Positions 46,786-59,378 are shown, numbered from the stretch's first letter. The stretch: DNA of 64,000 nucleotides from Suillus spraguei (GCA_016800925.1 JABCPU010000230.1:44969-108968); one strand, 5' to 3'. Made by a program: numbers and translations. Notes: generated from the letters alone by a model not told the origin.

Positions 46786-48018
46786 TATGGAATTGCCACA
46801 GTATACGAAGCATCGTTTTTTGGATGCAAAGCAGCATACAGATTTGAAGGTTGTACGGACTCTTCTCAAATAGGCTATAGAGGTCTTATCCCTTAGTTGG
46901 GTTTCTGTATGATTATATTATAGCAGTACAAGTGAATATTGCCATTGCAGGGCTTGTCCGTTCTCGCACAGCGCTCGTTAGAAGACGAGGACACCACGGA
47001 TGTGGGGTCCATGTTCAATGATATCCCCCTTCAACAACTTTTCAACTTCGAGGATGAGAGCTGGGTAAAAATGACAGAGGCATTCGGAATGAGGTCAATT
47101 GATGATGAATTCGAGTTTTACGAGTTAGTCGACATGGATGTGGAAGGTGAAGATGACGAACAAACATTCGATGATATGATGAGTAGTACAATCTAGCCTT
47201 TATCTCTAGCCAGTGATATCGTGTTCTTCCAGCTTAGTAAGCTTTGTTGCTCCTGGGAAAAGCCAACCGCCGCAGTACCGCCAATGGCTAAGCCAAACCT
47301 GTTTTCCCGGCTGGACAGTGGCTGGCCACTGGCGGTAGAAACACTGCTCTGGAGGGGGAGCTGTCACACAAATGAACAAAAAAAGCGGACTATTATGTTA
47401 TTTTATGCGTATATATACTGAGATACTACCTATATATGAATGTGAATCTGTTGTGGTGAAGCTACAGTGATGTGGGGAGGGTGTGGGAATAATTGATATT
47501 GTAGAGGTTCCCAAATCGGACGATGTTGTGGGGTAATTCCCACACCGATGAGGTGACAAAAATAGACTGTGTTTTTGTGAATTCTACTTTTGGAAGCCAA
47601 AACTGCGGTCATACCTGGAATGACAAATAGCTGAGTTTCAAAAATGCCAGGTGGTGAATCAGTGATATATCTAGCACGCTGTGGTAAGCCAACGCCAGGG
47701 ATATATCATCATCTTGTGTTAATAAGAGTAGATGATATATCATACCCACAGGATATTGTGTAAGTTCTACATCTGTGAACCTTTCGCGCGAACATCGCAC
47801 TAGTAACTACTATTAACTACGCAGTAGGACTTCATAACCAATCTGTCACCTGTGCGATTGTTCGATATCTCCTTGGTTGCAGTCAAATCGAAGAAGCCTC
47901 GTGACTGAAGAAGTCTGAGTGAGTTTGGTCATAGATAAGACTCCTCTCAGCTGATCCTTCAAAACCCACTAACCGCTCCACTCTTGAGTCGATGGTCCCC
48001 TCTTAATAATACTAGACC
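46786..48018. other. Spacer between aspartic protease and P450 copy 5
   Basis: 1.2 kb. It contains the orphan acidic exon (46,949-47,196) and two small inverted repeats: GTGTGGGAAT/ATTCCCACAC at 47,481-47,490 and 47,536-47,545, and GATATATCATC/GATGATATATC near 47,700-47,750. The last 200 bp are the shared proximal P450 promoter. Confidence 0.55.
46949..47196 (+). pseudogene. Orphan acidic 3' exon, unrecognised
   Basis: An open stretch preceded by a good acceptor (ATTGCCATTGCAG) encodes about 82 residues ending in a stop: LSVLAQRSLEDEDTTDVGSM, LFNFEDESWVKMTEAFG and the acidic tail ELVDMDVEGEDDEQTFDD. No ATG or upstream exon with matching character is evident. The composition and wording recall tails near hAT-type elements in basidiomycetes, but I cannot support that. 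It may be the end of a truncated gene. Confidence 0.4.
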
Positions 48019-50082
48019 ATGTTGACACTTATCAACGTCACTGGGCTCGACCTATGCCTTGCTTGTATTGGACTGTATCTGCTTAAGCAAGTGTTCAAGA
48101 AGAACCCTGCGTATCCCCCTGGTCCTCCGGGGTGGCCTCTTATCGGAAACATCATGGATATGCTCCACATCAAGCCCTGGCTCATCTTCATGGAGTGGGG
48201 TAAGAAGTATGGTCAGTGTCCCTCGTTTGTCACAGTCTTCCATTTGAGGTCCTATCCTTATCTGCAGGTCATATTTCGCATATCGAGGTTTTCGGTCAAC
48301 ACATCGTGATCCTAAACTCTGTCAAGACTGCTATGGACATGCCTGGACAACAAGAGCGCTATTTACTCCGACCGTCCTATTCTTCCAGTTGGTGGCGAAC
48401 TTATTGGCTGGAAAAACGTCATGCCTCTCCTCCCTTACGGTGACCATTTACGCAGCCAGCGCAAAAACTTCCACCATGTCATTGGTACTCGCGCCGCTGT
48501 GGGCCTATACAGTCAGGTCGAGGAGGTCGAGACCCATCGATTTCTCAAGCGTGTGTTCGCGAAACCAGATCAAATAGGGGCACATGTTCGACGGTATGTA
48601 TCATTTATCTTTGTATTAACACGATCTTGATTGTTATAGCACTGCTGCTGCTGTCATTTTGCGCATCTCTCATGGTTATGAGGTGAAAGAGAACAACGAT
48701 CCCATCGTTGAACTCGTAAACCACGCCATGGACCAGTGGTCTCGTGTCTCCGCTCCTGGCGCCTTCTTAGCTGATGTTGTGCCATTCTGTAAGCCATAGT
48801 ATTCGGACATTTACCTCTAACTTGAATGACCTCACCACTTTTAGTGGTCAAGGTCCCTGAATGGTTCCCTGGCGCTGGCTTCAAGCGTCTGGCCCGCGAA
48901 TGGCATGACACTCTCGAAGAGATGGTTTCTGCACCGTACAAGTTTGTCGTAGATCAGATGGTGACTATCATTTGTAGTTTTGCAAGTGTGCATTGATGTT
49001 TGACCTTTACAGGCTGCTGGCATTGCACCAGAGTCTTTCACCTCAAAACTGTTGGGAGGCAGTCCTTTGTCAGCGGAAGATGAGCACATTATAAAATGGT
49101 CTGCTGCAACTCTATATGCCGGCGCTTCCGACACGGTTGGTCCCTCTCTCCATATTGTTAATAATCATTTTGTGAGAGTACTGCTGCACTTCTTTCCTCA
49201 GACTGTTGCCACTATCAACTCGTTCTTCCTAGCTATGACGCTATTCCCTGATGTGCAGAAGAAAGCTCAGGCTGAAATAGATGCTGTTATCGGTCCTGAT
49301 CGACTTCCCTCCTTTGCCGACCAAGGTTCTCTCCCCTACATTGAAGCGCTTGCCAAAGAAGCCCTACGATGGCATGCTGTTGTTCCTACCGGTCCGTGCA
49401 TCTCGTTTAATGCATCATTTAGTTACAGAATGGCATCTCAATATCAGGTCTTGTTCACTGTGCCTCTGAAGACGACACCCACGACGGGTATTACATCCCA
49501 AAGGGTTCCTTCGTCATAGCTAACATCTGGTTAGTACCCTCTTTTCTCCATATTCAATATTTGAACAAAATATAATGCTAGGTTCCATGCTCAATGATCC
49601 AGAGAGATACGCCAACCCTTCGGAATTCAACCCTGAACGGTTTTTGGGCAATGACGGAAAGAAGCCTGAGACAGAGCCCCGGACGATCTGCTTCGGCTTT
49701 GGAAGACGGTGAGTATCCAGTAGGTTTTTGTGCCACATGCTAACTTTCTGCTCTGCAGTATCTGTCCAGGTATGCCGGACTCCCAAACTGTATCCTGACG
49801 TTCAGTTTCTTTTTGTTTATAGGTGTTCACCTCGCCGAAGCCTCCGTCTGGCTATCTATCGCAATGTCACTAGCCGTGTTCGATATCTCGAAGGTCATGG
49901 AGAATGGTGTTGAGATCACCCCTGAGGTTGATCCGTTATCAGGCACGATCAGGTATGTTACATATCTGATCACGTCTGGCACTGATAGATACCCTTATAG
50001 CCACCCCAAACCATTCAAGTGTTCCATTAAGCCTCGCTCCTCGAAGGCCGTCGCCCTCATTGAGCAGGATGCTAACTACTAA
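48019..50082 (+). pseudogene. Cytochrome P450, copy 5 (two frameshifts)
   Basis: Same 11-exon P450, with hinge [34 protein letters not shown] and FGFGRRICPG present. Two one-base insertions break it: ATGGACATGCCTGGACAA near 48,343 (others ATGGACATGCTGGACAA) and TAGGTTCCATGCTC near 49,584 (others TAGGTTCATGCTC). Both are in homopolymers or doublets, so error cannot be excluded. Promoter block and splice sites look normal. It is tail to tail with F-box B1. Confidence 0.82.
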
Positions 50083-50582
50083 GCGTGCGAAGATGAAATA
50101 CAACGCTGGGGAAAGTACTTACTGTAAGTAGCGATTATTACACCTGACACACGCCAAGCTTTATCATGGTGGCTACCTCCTGCTACTTCAGCAACAGCTC
50201 ACGACACCGAATCTGATCATTCAGCATTCTCAAATGATACAGCGCACGGTATTCCATGGTTTCATTACGGTAGAGATATACGATCCTCTTCAATTGTTTG
50301 CTTTGTTCACCCATGTATCGCTTGTTCACTTAAAAGGGCATACAACACGTGCTTTTGTTGGTTTCTTTTCACTGTCGATTTGATGATCTGGAACTGACAC
50401 CATGGGCCATGGTGAGGCCTATGGTCATTGTTCATGAATTATACAATCCCAACTATCTATATTGGGCAAGTCTATAGTAAGTGTACAGTAAGAGGAAACC
50501 TGATTGCGACTAAGTACATATCCAAGATAAGATCAAGCCATCTATCATCATAACACCCATGTACGCTCATCACTCAGTTAAC
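50083..50582. other. Tail-to-tail spacer, P450 copy 5 and F-box B1
   Basis: 500 bp. The left part matches P450 3' flanks (compare 42,070-42,200); the right part (from about 50,430) matches the F-box 3' flank of B2 and the left arm. No gene. Confidence 0.55.
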
Positions 50583-51596
50583 TCACAGGCCCAAACCTTT
50601 CCCATTTGAAAAAGTAGTGCCAAAATTTACCCGATCATGCGTCACCTTGAAGGAAACACCATCCGAACGAATACTTTTCTCTCCGGGATTGGTGACAGGA
50701 AATGGTGGTGTCACCCACGGGAAGGATGCAGGGTCCTGCTTGAATAGGGACACGTTCACTGTGAGCCGCTCCACATGAAAGTCTAGTCCGTTTTCCATAT
50801 ATGTAGCCAAATCGTAGGGGGCATCCAGATGCGGGTACGCTACTGAAAGGGTCTGAAGGTTCTTCATGTCAGCCCATGGAATGTCGTGCATCCAAGCACG
50901 CAGCAGGACTTCTGGGGATATCAAACCCCTGCTGACGTCGGGAAAACCGGCTCCCTCACCCAGGTACGTGAGATGGGGAATCGATGCAAGGAAAACTGAT
51001 CCTTTCCGAATGTGCCTGAAGATATTCCAGTTGGTGGAGAGACCCCGGGCAGTTATCGTCAGACTTTTGGTCCTCACAGGAAAAGGGGAATGTCTATCGT
51101 CGACATCGAGATCTGCGCGGGAGGTCCACGCATCTTGCACGGTCCGAACAAGAAGATTTAAACTGAACCAGTCAATCGCAAGTGCCGGCGCAACGAGTAA
51201 CACCGGAAGCAGCGAGGTCATGTGCTTCTTGACCTCAGAATTATGTAGGCGAAGTTCAGCGAAGTCATTATGACTAATCCATACCCTCTGAACAGCAGAG
51301 GTATAGTCGAAGAAAAGATCGCTTTTTGTCTCAACGTACGCTTGCTGCATAAGCAGAGCATTTGCGAACATTCTCAAGCTGCGACATCTGCGGAGCAATA
51401 TGGTGTGCAGGAGTTCAGGGAGGACGGTGCGTCTCACAAGTCGAGAGACACGACATAAGGACAAGGCGTTTGCATAGGGATTTTCATCGGCATGACTCTC
51501 TTTCTGGGAAAACGTCGGCTTGGCCGCATATTTGAGGACGAGGAAGGCGAGCTCAAGAGGAAGGTCGCTAAAGCGAAAGGTGATAGCGGGCTCCAT
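50583..51596 (-). CDS. F-box-like protein, copy B1
   Basis: Intronless, 337 residues, opening MEPAITFRFSDLPLELAFLV and containing NPYANALSLCRVSRLVRRTV and VWISHNDFAELRL. It aligns with copy A nearly throughout, including the RLTVNVSLFKQDPASFPWVT segment. The last dozen codons are in a different frame from copy A and end early (GKGLGL instead of the CGLTE end), from a one-base difference near 50,600. Otherwise intact. B1 and B2 are tandem direct duplicates 2,433 bp apart measured start to start. Confidence 0.8.
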   Translation of the reverse strand: MEPAITFRFSDLPLELAFLVLKYAAKPTFSQKESHADENPYANALSLCRVSRLVRRTVLPELLHTILLRRCRSLRMFANALLMQQAYVETKSDLFFDYTSAVQRVWISHNDFAELRLHNSEVKKHMTSLLPVLLVAPALAIDWFSLNLLVRTVQDAWTSRADLDVDDRHSPFPVRTKSLTITARGLSTNWNIFRHIRKGSVFLASIPHLTYLGEGAGFPDVSRGLISPEVLLRAWMHDIPWADMKNLQTLSVAYPHLDAPYDLATYMENGLDFHVERLTVNVSLFKQDPASFPWVTPPFPVTNPGEKSIRSDGVSFKVTHDRVNFGTTFSNGKGLGL

Positions 51597-52840
51597 GACG
51601 GAGGAGTAAGATGCTCTTAACTAGTCAGAAGGAACCCTGACTTTAATACTCCCCGCGTGAATTGTGGTATCAACATCCACAGCAATAGATGTACATTGTG
51701 TGTAGGACCACAAGTTGTGACCCGGTGGCCCAGAGCAGACTTATTATTCTTTCTAGGTCGCACAATATACTCTTGTCTTGTGAAAATTAATATTTATTAG
51801 TCGCCACAGATTACCGAAACAATGGTGCGGAGGCAAGAGCCATAGAGCGCACCTTCGGACGAGACTCGATGACACGCACAAGGACTCATTCAGGTTTTGT
51901 CATGGCTCAACTCTTAGTGCAAGATTGGCCACTTAGTTGATTCTCAGGTAAATCCCACTGCAATTGAGTAACACGTGAGAAAGGTGCTCGGTAGAGTATG
52001 AGGCACAACCTAATATCCCCAAGTCAATCGAGCACTTTCTATATTTCCAAAACTGCCTGCGCAGCACACCGTCTGTGCGAATCTGCTACAATTGTCACCA
52101 AGTAGATAACCTGGCACGCACTCGCACCCAAGGCATTGACGAAACCACCATCATCGGTGGGCGAGCATACTGCACAGGTGAGCCAGTGTTGCTACGCCTC
52201 TATCTTGAAGTTGTTCAGCTGTGGGTGCTTAGTTTATGTCACGTTGAGGTTCGGAAAGATTTGAAGACTGGTCAAATTGATGCAAGACACATGAAACCAT
52301 GAACCGTGCACTGCGACTCCATCCCATCCCACCTTCTAAAAGACCCTATAGGACGTATGGTCCAGCAGGACTTAACACTCTCCCATTGGTATTGTGACCA
52401 TGAACAAGCTTTGCAAGGTGTCGGTAGCAATCAACCAACAAGTTGACACGGTCCAGAATCTCGCACCACACTGTCTGCATCGCACCTGATATTAGCCTGG
52501 TGCTCGACTACATTCTCAGTAGTAGAGTTGAACGAGGCTGAGGGGCTCGCAGCCTAGAGAAAAGAGCAAGGTCAACAACACTACCATGAAATTTAAAATA
52601 CTTGGGATAATCACTTTATTTGCTTCTCGCCCAATGCCATCCATGCACTGTGCAACACTTTTCGTTAACGGAGGAACATGCATGACGACCGTATGTTAAA
52701 CCAGGAAGGTGACAGTGGGCAGGTCAAAAAATAGAGTCTCATTTGGTGGACCGGGCACGGAACCCAAGGCCAAATCTCTACAGCGGTATTGTATCCGTGA
52801 GAACGTGCCTGGCTTACATAATGCATGAAGTCTAGATTGT
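51597..52840. other. Upstream region of F-box B1, a third copy of the module spacer
   Basis: About 1.2 kb resembling 54,030-55,175 and, reversed, 4,400-5,585, but more diverged. It includes the TATTAAAG promoter segment and remnants of the conserved small frame (VAINQQVDTVQNLAPHCLHR on the plus strand). It breaks off around 52,770 before P450 sequence. No intact gene. Confidence 0.65.
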
Positions 52841-52989
52841 TCATGAATCGTACAGTCTCCACCTTATCCATTGGGCACAAGAAGCGTATAGTAAGTGTAC
52901 AGTAAAGAGGAAACCCGATTGCGAGCAAGTACATATCCAAGATAAGTCATATACATATCTATCATCATCTTCATAACACCCGTGTCTCA

Positions 52990-54029
52990 TCACTCAGTTA
53001 ACCCGCAGGCCCAAACTTTATCCCATGTGAAAAAGTACTGGCAAAATTTTGCTCGATCTTGCGTGACCTTGAAAGAAACACCATCCGATCGAATACTCTT
53101 CTCTCCGGGATTGGTCACAGGAAATGGTGGTGTCACCCCATGGGAAGGATGCAGGGTCCTGCTTGAACAGGGGCACATTCACTGTGAGCCTCTCCACATG
53201 AATTTTTCGTCCCTTTTGGATGTATTTAGCTAAGTTGTAGTGGGCATTCATGTGCGGGTACACTACTGAAAAGGTCTGAAGGTTCTTCATACAAGCCCAT
53301 GGCATGTAATGCATCCAAAGACGTAGTGGGTGTTCTGGGGATATTAAGCCTCTGCTGACCTCAGGATAACCGGATCCATCGGCCAGGAAAGTCAGGTTGG
53401 GAATCGATGCTAGGAAAACTGATCCTTTCGGAATGTGCTTGAAGATATCCACCTGAAGGATGGACCCCGGGCAGTTATCGTTAGACTTTGGGTCCTCAAC
53501 AGGATAAGGATAAGGGGAATATCCGTCGTTGACATCGAGATCTGCGCGAGAGGTCCAAGCATCTTCCACGCTCTGAACAAAAAGCTTTAAATTGTACGAG
53601 TCCAATCGCAAGTGCTGGGTGCAGCGGAGTAACACCGGAAACTAGCGAGTCCATGTGCTTCTTGACCTCAGCATCATGTAGACGACGTTCAACGAAGTCA
53701 TTATGACTAATCCATACCCTCTGCACAGCGGAGGTATAATCGAAGAAAAGATCGTTTTTTGGTCTCAGCGTACGCTTGCTGCATAAGCAGAGCATTTGCA
53801 AACATTCTCACGCGTAACATCGGCGGAGCGATACGGTGTGCAGTAGTTCGGGGAGGACGGTGCGCCTCACAAGTCGAGAGACACGACATAGTGAGATGGC
53901 GTCTGCATAGGGATTTTTCTCGGCGTATTTCTCTTTCTGGGAAAACGTCGACTCGGCCGCATATTTGAGGACGAGGAGGGCAAGTTCAAGAGGCAGGTCG
54001 CTAAATCGAAAGGTGATGGCAGACTCCAT
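52990..54029 (-). pseudogene. F-box-like protein, copy B2 (frameshifted)
   Basis: Right-arm counterpart of copy A. It begins MESAITFRFSDLPLELALLV with NPYADAISLCRVSRLVRRTV, then loses the frame near 53,805. It continues in other frames (NDLFFDYTSAVQRVWISHND; GSVFLASIPNLTFLADGSGY; VTPPFPVTNPGEKSIRSDGV). At least three or four indels are present, one of them an extra G in TGGGG near 53,137. Either a pseudogene or a poorly polished stretch. Confidence 0.8.
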
Positions 54030-56618
54030 GACGGGGAAGTAAGATACTGAACTGGTCAGAAGGAACCCTGCCTTTAATACTCGCTACGTGAAGCGTGGCA
54101 TCAAACATCCACAGCAATAGATGTACATTGTGTATAGGACCACAAGTTGTGACCCGGTGGCCCAGAGCAGACTTGTTATTCTTTCTAGGTCGCACAATGT
54201 ACACTTGTCCTGTGGAAATTAATATTTGTAAGTCGCCACACATTATCGAAGCCATGGTGCGGATGCGGCACGAGCCATAGAGCACACTTCCAATCAGATT
54301 TGATGACACGCACATGGACTTATTCAGGTTTCCTCGTAGCACAAATCTTAGTGCGTGATTGGCCACTTGGTTGAGTTGTTCCCGGGTAAATCTCACTTGA
54401 GTAATAGGTGAGAAAGATGCTCGGAGAGTACGAGGTAAAACTTAAAATCTCAAAGCCAATCGACAACTTTCTATATTTCCAAGACTGCCTGCGCAGTACA
54501 CCGTCTGTGCGAAGCTGCTACATTTGTCACCAAGTAGATAAACTGGCAAGCACAAACGCACCCAAGCCATTGATGAAACTGCCAACATCGATGGGCGACC
54601 ATACCTGCACAGGTGAGTCGGTATAGCTGCGTCTCTATCTTGAAGTTGTTTGACTGTGGGTGTTTGGTTGATCTTGCATTGACTCGGAGGTGTAGAAGGA
54701 TTTGAAGACTGCGTCAAACTGATGCAGGACACATCAAAACCATGAGCCGTGTGACCTCCATCCCCCACCCTCGAAAAGACCCTACAGGACGTAAGATCCT
54801 CCAGGACTTCGACACTTCCCCCATCGATATCGTGACCATGGACAAGCTTTGCAAAATTTCAGTAGCAATCAACCAACAAATTGACACAGTCGAGAATTTC
54901 GCTCCACACTGTCTGCATCGCGTCTGATATCAGGTGCTCCACCATATTCTCACGTTGAACTAGGCCGAGGAGCTCGCATCCTAGAGAAAAGAGCGAGGTC
55001 AGGACTACCATGAAATTTAAAACACTTGGAATAATCACTTCTCGCCAAGTGCCATCCATGCACTGCGCAACGGAGGGAGCATGACAACCACAGTTTAACC
55101 CAGAATGGTGACAGTGGGTAGGCCCAAGTATCGTGTCTTGTTTGGTGGATCGGACACGGACTGCGAGGGAATCCAAGGCCGGTACTACCCGCTTCTTGAC
55201 ACTCATGAGACTGCATTAATGATACCAAGAGGAGGTCCTGAGCTTGATTTGAGTCGCATAGTAGATAGATAGCACTGACAAAAGTGCCGAGAGCAGTGGG
55301 TCTTTTCAAAGCCCTCTTTGTTCCTCGCACTTAATAGACTCAACCCTCGCAGACCAGGATGATCATAGCATGCTTCCCCGATACGTGTGATCTATGATAT
55401 TAGTGACTCGTGGGAGGGCTCCGTCGATAGTTGTTTGCAGGATGCTGCTATTCCGAGTTTGTCAACGGCAATTGCCAAGTAGCGGCAGTAGGTCATGAAT
55501 AGAAGTGACTTTGATAACGCTTGCTAAGCCTTGCAAGAGTAGATTTGGCCAACAGGTAACCAACTTCTAGCTTGACTCGACGTTGAAGATAAGGCCCAGG
55601 TTCGGGAGGAGTCGTGGCATACTATTTGACTTGATCACGACGAGAAGGTGTAGCCTCGAAGCTAGAAAAAAATTGGCGTATGTACATGGTAGAAAAGTAG
55701 ACTCTCGTCTTATTGGCAACGGGTCGATTTCTGCCACAGGCAAAGCTCGAAGGAGTTGCGGCTACTCATGCTCGCTTTATCATTAGGTTGTTTTTGTCAA
55801 CAAGTGCCAACAACTTGAAGCCCTGGTACAGACTTCTCTGATACATATGTCTCTCAAAATTATGCATCATAGCGCATCGAGCAGCACTACTGAGCATTGA
55901 ATGATCTAATCTGATGATAAAATTATACTCAGAGTCTGGATCATTCAATACATTGCAGTGACCAGCCCGGTTGAACCTTTGAGTTCAAATTTCAAGATTG
56001 TTACTATCCTTCCGAAGAGCCTTGACGAAGACAAGAAATCTGGCCATCCAACATTCACAACATTAAATTTGGTGCGATGAAATGTTGTTTGTGTCACGCT
56101 GCGGCAATCGGATGACCGTCTTGTCCGGAGAGGAAGGATTATTATAAGTCGGGCTGATCAGAAACCTAGTCACTCAAAGAAGAGTTAATATGATAATACT
56201 TGGGCCGACTTAGTGCCATGACTATCTTGCCAATCGCCGCCGTCCTGCGCCAATTGGCGTGTACAACTTGAAGGTCAATATTCCATCCTGCCCTTACGCT
56301 ACACTAGACCTAAACCTGTCCCTCCAGGAAATCTCCACCGGTTTTTGGTAACAGGCGAAATGGTACAAAACGTTTCGGTACTTACTATTGACTTCCTTCG
56401 AGTCTTATAATATCCGTTATGTCACCTGTGCGATTGATGATCAATATCTCCTTAGTTCTAGTCCAATCGAGGAAGCTCCGTGATCCGGGTCCCTAGAAGA
56501 AGCCTGAGTTTGAGCTTGGTCATAAGCATCATAGCTGGTTAGTCACTAGATAGAACTCTCTCAAGCCCCACTAACCTCCCCACTCTAGAGTCATTTCCCC
56601 ACCTAACAATACTAGACC
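54030..56618. other. Divergent F-box B2/P450 copy 6 spacer
   Basis: Near-identical reverse complement of 3,033-5,585. It holds the conserved small frame at 54,859-55,206 (minus) and ends with the P450 proximal promoter. No confident gene. Confidence 0.6.
56500..56618 (+). promoter_or_regulatory. Shared P450 proximal promoter block
   Basis: About 100 bp before the ATG is conserved in copies 1 (reverse strand of 3,033-3,130), 3, 4, 5 and 6. Shared elements are GAGTTTGGTCATA, CCACTAAC, CCCCACTCT, GAGTC and a final AATACTAGACCATG (altered in copy 3). Copy 2 lacks it. No clear TATA box. Conservation may reflect common regulation or simply recent duplication. Confidence 0.5.
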
Positions 56619-58673
56619 ATGTTGATGCTTACCAACGTCACTGGGCTCGACCTATGCCTTGCTTGTATCGGATTGTATCTGCTTAAGCAGGTGTTCAACA
56701 AGAAGAACCCTGCATATCCCCCTGGTCCTCCGGGGTGGCCTCTCATCGGAAACATCCTGGACATGCCCCACATCAAGCCCTGGCTTATCTTCACGGAGTG
56801 GGGTAAGAAAGTATGGTCAGTGTCTCTCGTTTGCTACAATCTTTCATTTTGAAGTCTTATCTGCAGGCCATATTTCGCATATTGAAATTTTCGGTCAACA
56901 CATCGTGATCCTAAACTCTGTCAAGACTGCTATGGACATGCTGGACAACAAGAGCGCTATTTACTCCGACCGTCCTATTCTTCCAGTTGGTGGCGAACTT
57001 ATTGGCTGGAAAAATGTTATGACTCTCCTCCCTTACGGGAACCAATTACGCCGCCACCGCAAAAACTTCCACCATGTCATTGGTACTCGCGCCGCTGTGG
57101 GCCTATACAGTCAGGTCGAGGAGGTCGAGACTCGCCGATTCCTCAAGCGTGTGTTTGCGAAACCCGATCAACTACAAGCACATATTCGAGTATGTGTTAT
57201 TTATCTTTGCGTTGACATCACCTTGATTTTCATAGCACCGCTGGCGCTGTCATTCTGCGCATCTCTCACGGTTATGAGGTGAGAGAAAAACAACGATCCC
57301 TTCGTTGACCTTGCAGATCGCGCTCTAGACCAGTGGTCGCGTTCCACTGCTCCTGGTGCCTTCTTCGCTGATGTTGTGCCATTCTGTAAGCCATAGCATT
57401 CGGACATTTACTTCCGACTTGAATGGTCTCACTGTTTAAGTGGTCAAGGTCCCTGAGTGGTTCCCTGGCGCTGGCTTCAAGCGTCTGGCCCGCGAATGGC
57501 ACGACACTCTCGAAGAGATGGTTTCTGCACCGTACAAGTTCGTTCTGGATCAGATGGTGACTATCATTTGTAGCTTTTCGAGTATGCATTGATGTCCGAC
57601 TTTTACAGGCTGCTGGAATTGCACCGGAGTCTTTCACCTCGAAACTGGTTGGAAACGGTCCTTTGTCAGCGGAAGACGAGCATGATATAAAATGGTCTGC
57701 TGCAACTCTATACGCAGGCGCTTCCGACACGGTTGGTCCTACTTTCATATTACTAATAATCACCTTCTAAGAGCACTACACTTCGTTCCTCAGACTGTTG
57801 CCACTATCCACTCGTTCTTCCTAGCCATGACGCTATTCCCTGATGTGCAGAAGAAAGCTCAGGCTGAAATAGATGCTGTTATCGGTCCTGATCGTCTTCC
57901 CTCCTTTCCGACCAAGGTTCTCTCCCCTACATTGAAGCGCTTGCCAAAGAAGCCCTACGATGGCATACTGTTATCCCTACCGGTCCGTGTATCTCGTTTA
58001 ACGCATTAGTTATTTGCCAAATGGCATCTCAATATCAGGTTTTCCTCATGTGCCTCTGAGGACGACATCCATGACGGGTACTACATCCCAAAGGGTTCCG
58101 TGGTCTTACCTAACATCTGGTTCGTACTATCTTTTTCTTCATATTTAGTGTTTGAACAGAATATAATCCTAGTTCATGCTCAATGATCCAGAGAGATACG
58201 CCAACCCTTCGGAATTCAACCCTGAACGGTTTTTGGGCAATGACGGAAAGAAGCCTGAGACAGAGCCCCGGACGATCTGCTTCGGCTTTGGAAGACGGTG
58301 AGTATCCAAGTAGGTTTTTGTGCCACATGCTGACTTTCTGCTCTGCAGTATCTGTCCAGGTATGCTCGACTCCCAAACTGTATCCTGACGTTCAGTTGCT
58401 TTTCGTTTACAGCTATCCACCTTGCCGAAGCCTCCACCTGGTTATCTATCGCGATGTCACTGGCGGCGTTCGATATCTCGAAGGTCGTCGAGAATGGTAT
58501 TGAGATCACCCCTGAGGTCGATCCGTTATCAGGCACGATCAGGTGTGTGTTATATCTGATCAACGTCCGGCACTGATAGATACCCTTACAGCCACCCCAA
58601 ACCATTCAAGTGTTCCATTAAGCCCCGCTCTTCGAAAGCCATCGCACTCATTGAGCAGGATGCTAACTACTAA
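56619..58673 (+). pseudogene. Cytochrome P450, copy 6 (multiple frameshifts)
   Basis: Right-arm counterpart of copy 1. All landmarks are present in pieces, including the haem loop with Ala at its last position. Small indels relative to copy 1 disrupt it: extra A near 56,810 (GGTAAGAAAGTATGG), two bases lost before the second intron near 57,189 (ATTCGAGTATG), extra A near 57,285 (GAGAGAAAAACAACG), and single losses near 57,907 (CCTTTCCGACC), 58,048 (CCTCATGTGCC) and 58,171 (CCTAGTTCATG). Without correction it cannot encode a full P450. Confidence 0.85.
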
Positions 58674-59378
58674 GTGTAGGAAGATGAAATACAAAGCTGA
58701 GGAAAGTAAGCGATTTTCACACCTGACATTTAGGTCTATCATAGTTTAAACTTTGCATCACAGTGCTAGTCCGACTATGGCGTCACAATTGTACTTTTTT
58801 TTCTTGTTTCATGTTGTTGACAATACATGCTCTTGTATCAAAGACGTTTTGGGTCCAGCTGACAATCCGCCCGTCTTGCATATTCCGCCCCATGATCAAG
58901 AACAAACCTCAAGTATTTCGGCTTTCTATTCATTGACCGGCATTCCAGGCTTTACTACTCCTGTCACTTCACCAACAGCTCATGATGGGCTCATCATACT
59001 GAGAGCACCATCATGTTAGCATCGCAAAGTTTGATCTCTCGAAATATTGAACTGCGGAGCTCAGGCTGCGGGCTTCATGAATGTCGGAACTCTCCAGTGC
59101 CATAGATTTTTTTTTCTCCGTTGTCACTCGTTTGAGCGTGTATGATGGGAAAAATTTTGTTTTGACGCTCCACTGCGATAGACATCTCTGCCCCTTCATC
59201 TTCCAACCCAATCCTTCTTTCCGAACGCGGTTTCGAAGCGTCGACTAAAAACTTTAACTTTCCCCCTGATTTAGCATGAACACCGCTTTTAAATATAATC
59301 CATAGACAGAGGGCGTCACCAACAACCGGCCAAGGAACTCTAAGTTAGTCCTGGTGATGTGGCACGCTGCACGACTTA
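58674..59378. other. 3' flank of P450 copy 6, outer part of right arm
   Basis: Matches the reverse complement of 1-975 apart from the solo LTR. The empty LTR target is at 58,819-58,823. No gene seen. Confidence 0.7.

Larger units (their letters stand above)
52840..59378. repeat. Right arm of large inverted repeat
   Basis: Reverse-complement counterpart of 1-6,752: F-box B2 (minus), a 2.6 kb spacer and P450 copy 6 (plus), plus about 700 bp past the P450 stop. Non-coding spacer similarity is as high as coding similarity, indicating a recent duplication. It lacks the solo LTR. Beyond 59,378 the comparison runs out because the left arm leaves the window. Confidence 0.9.
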
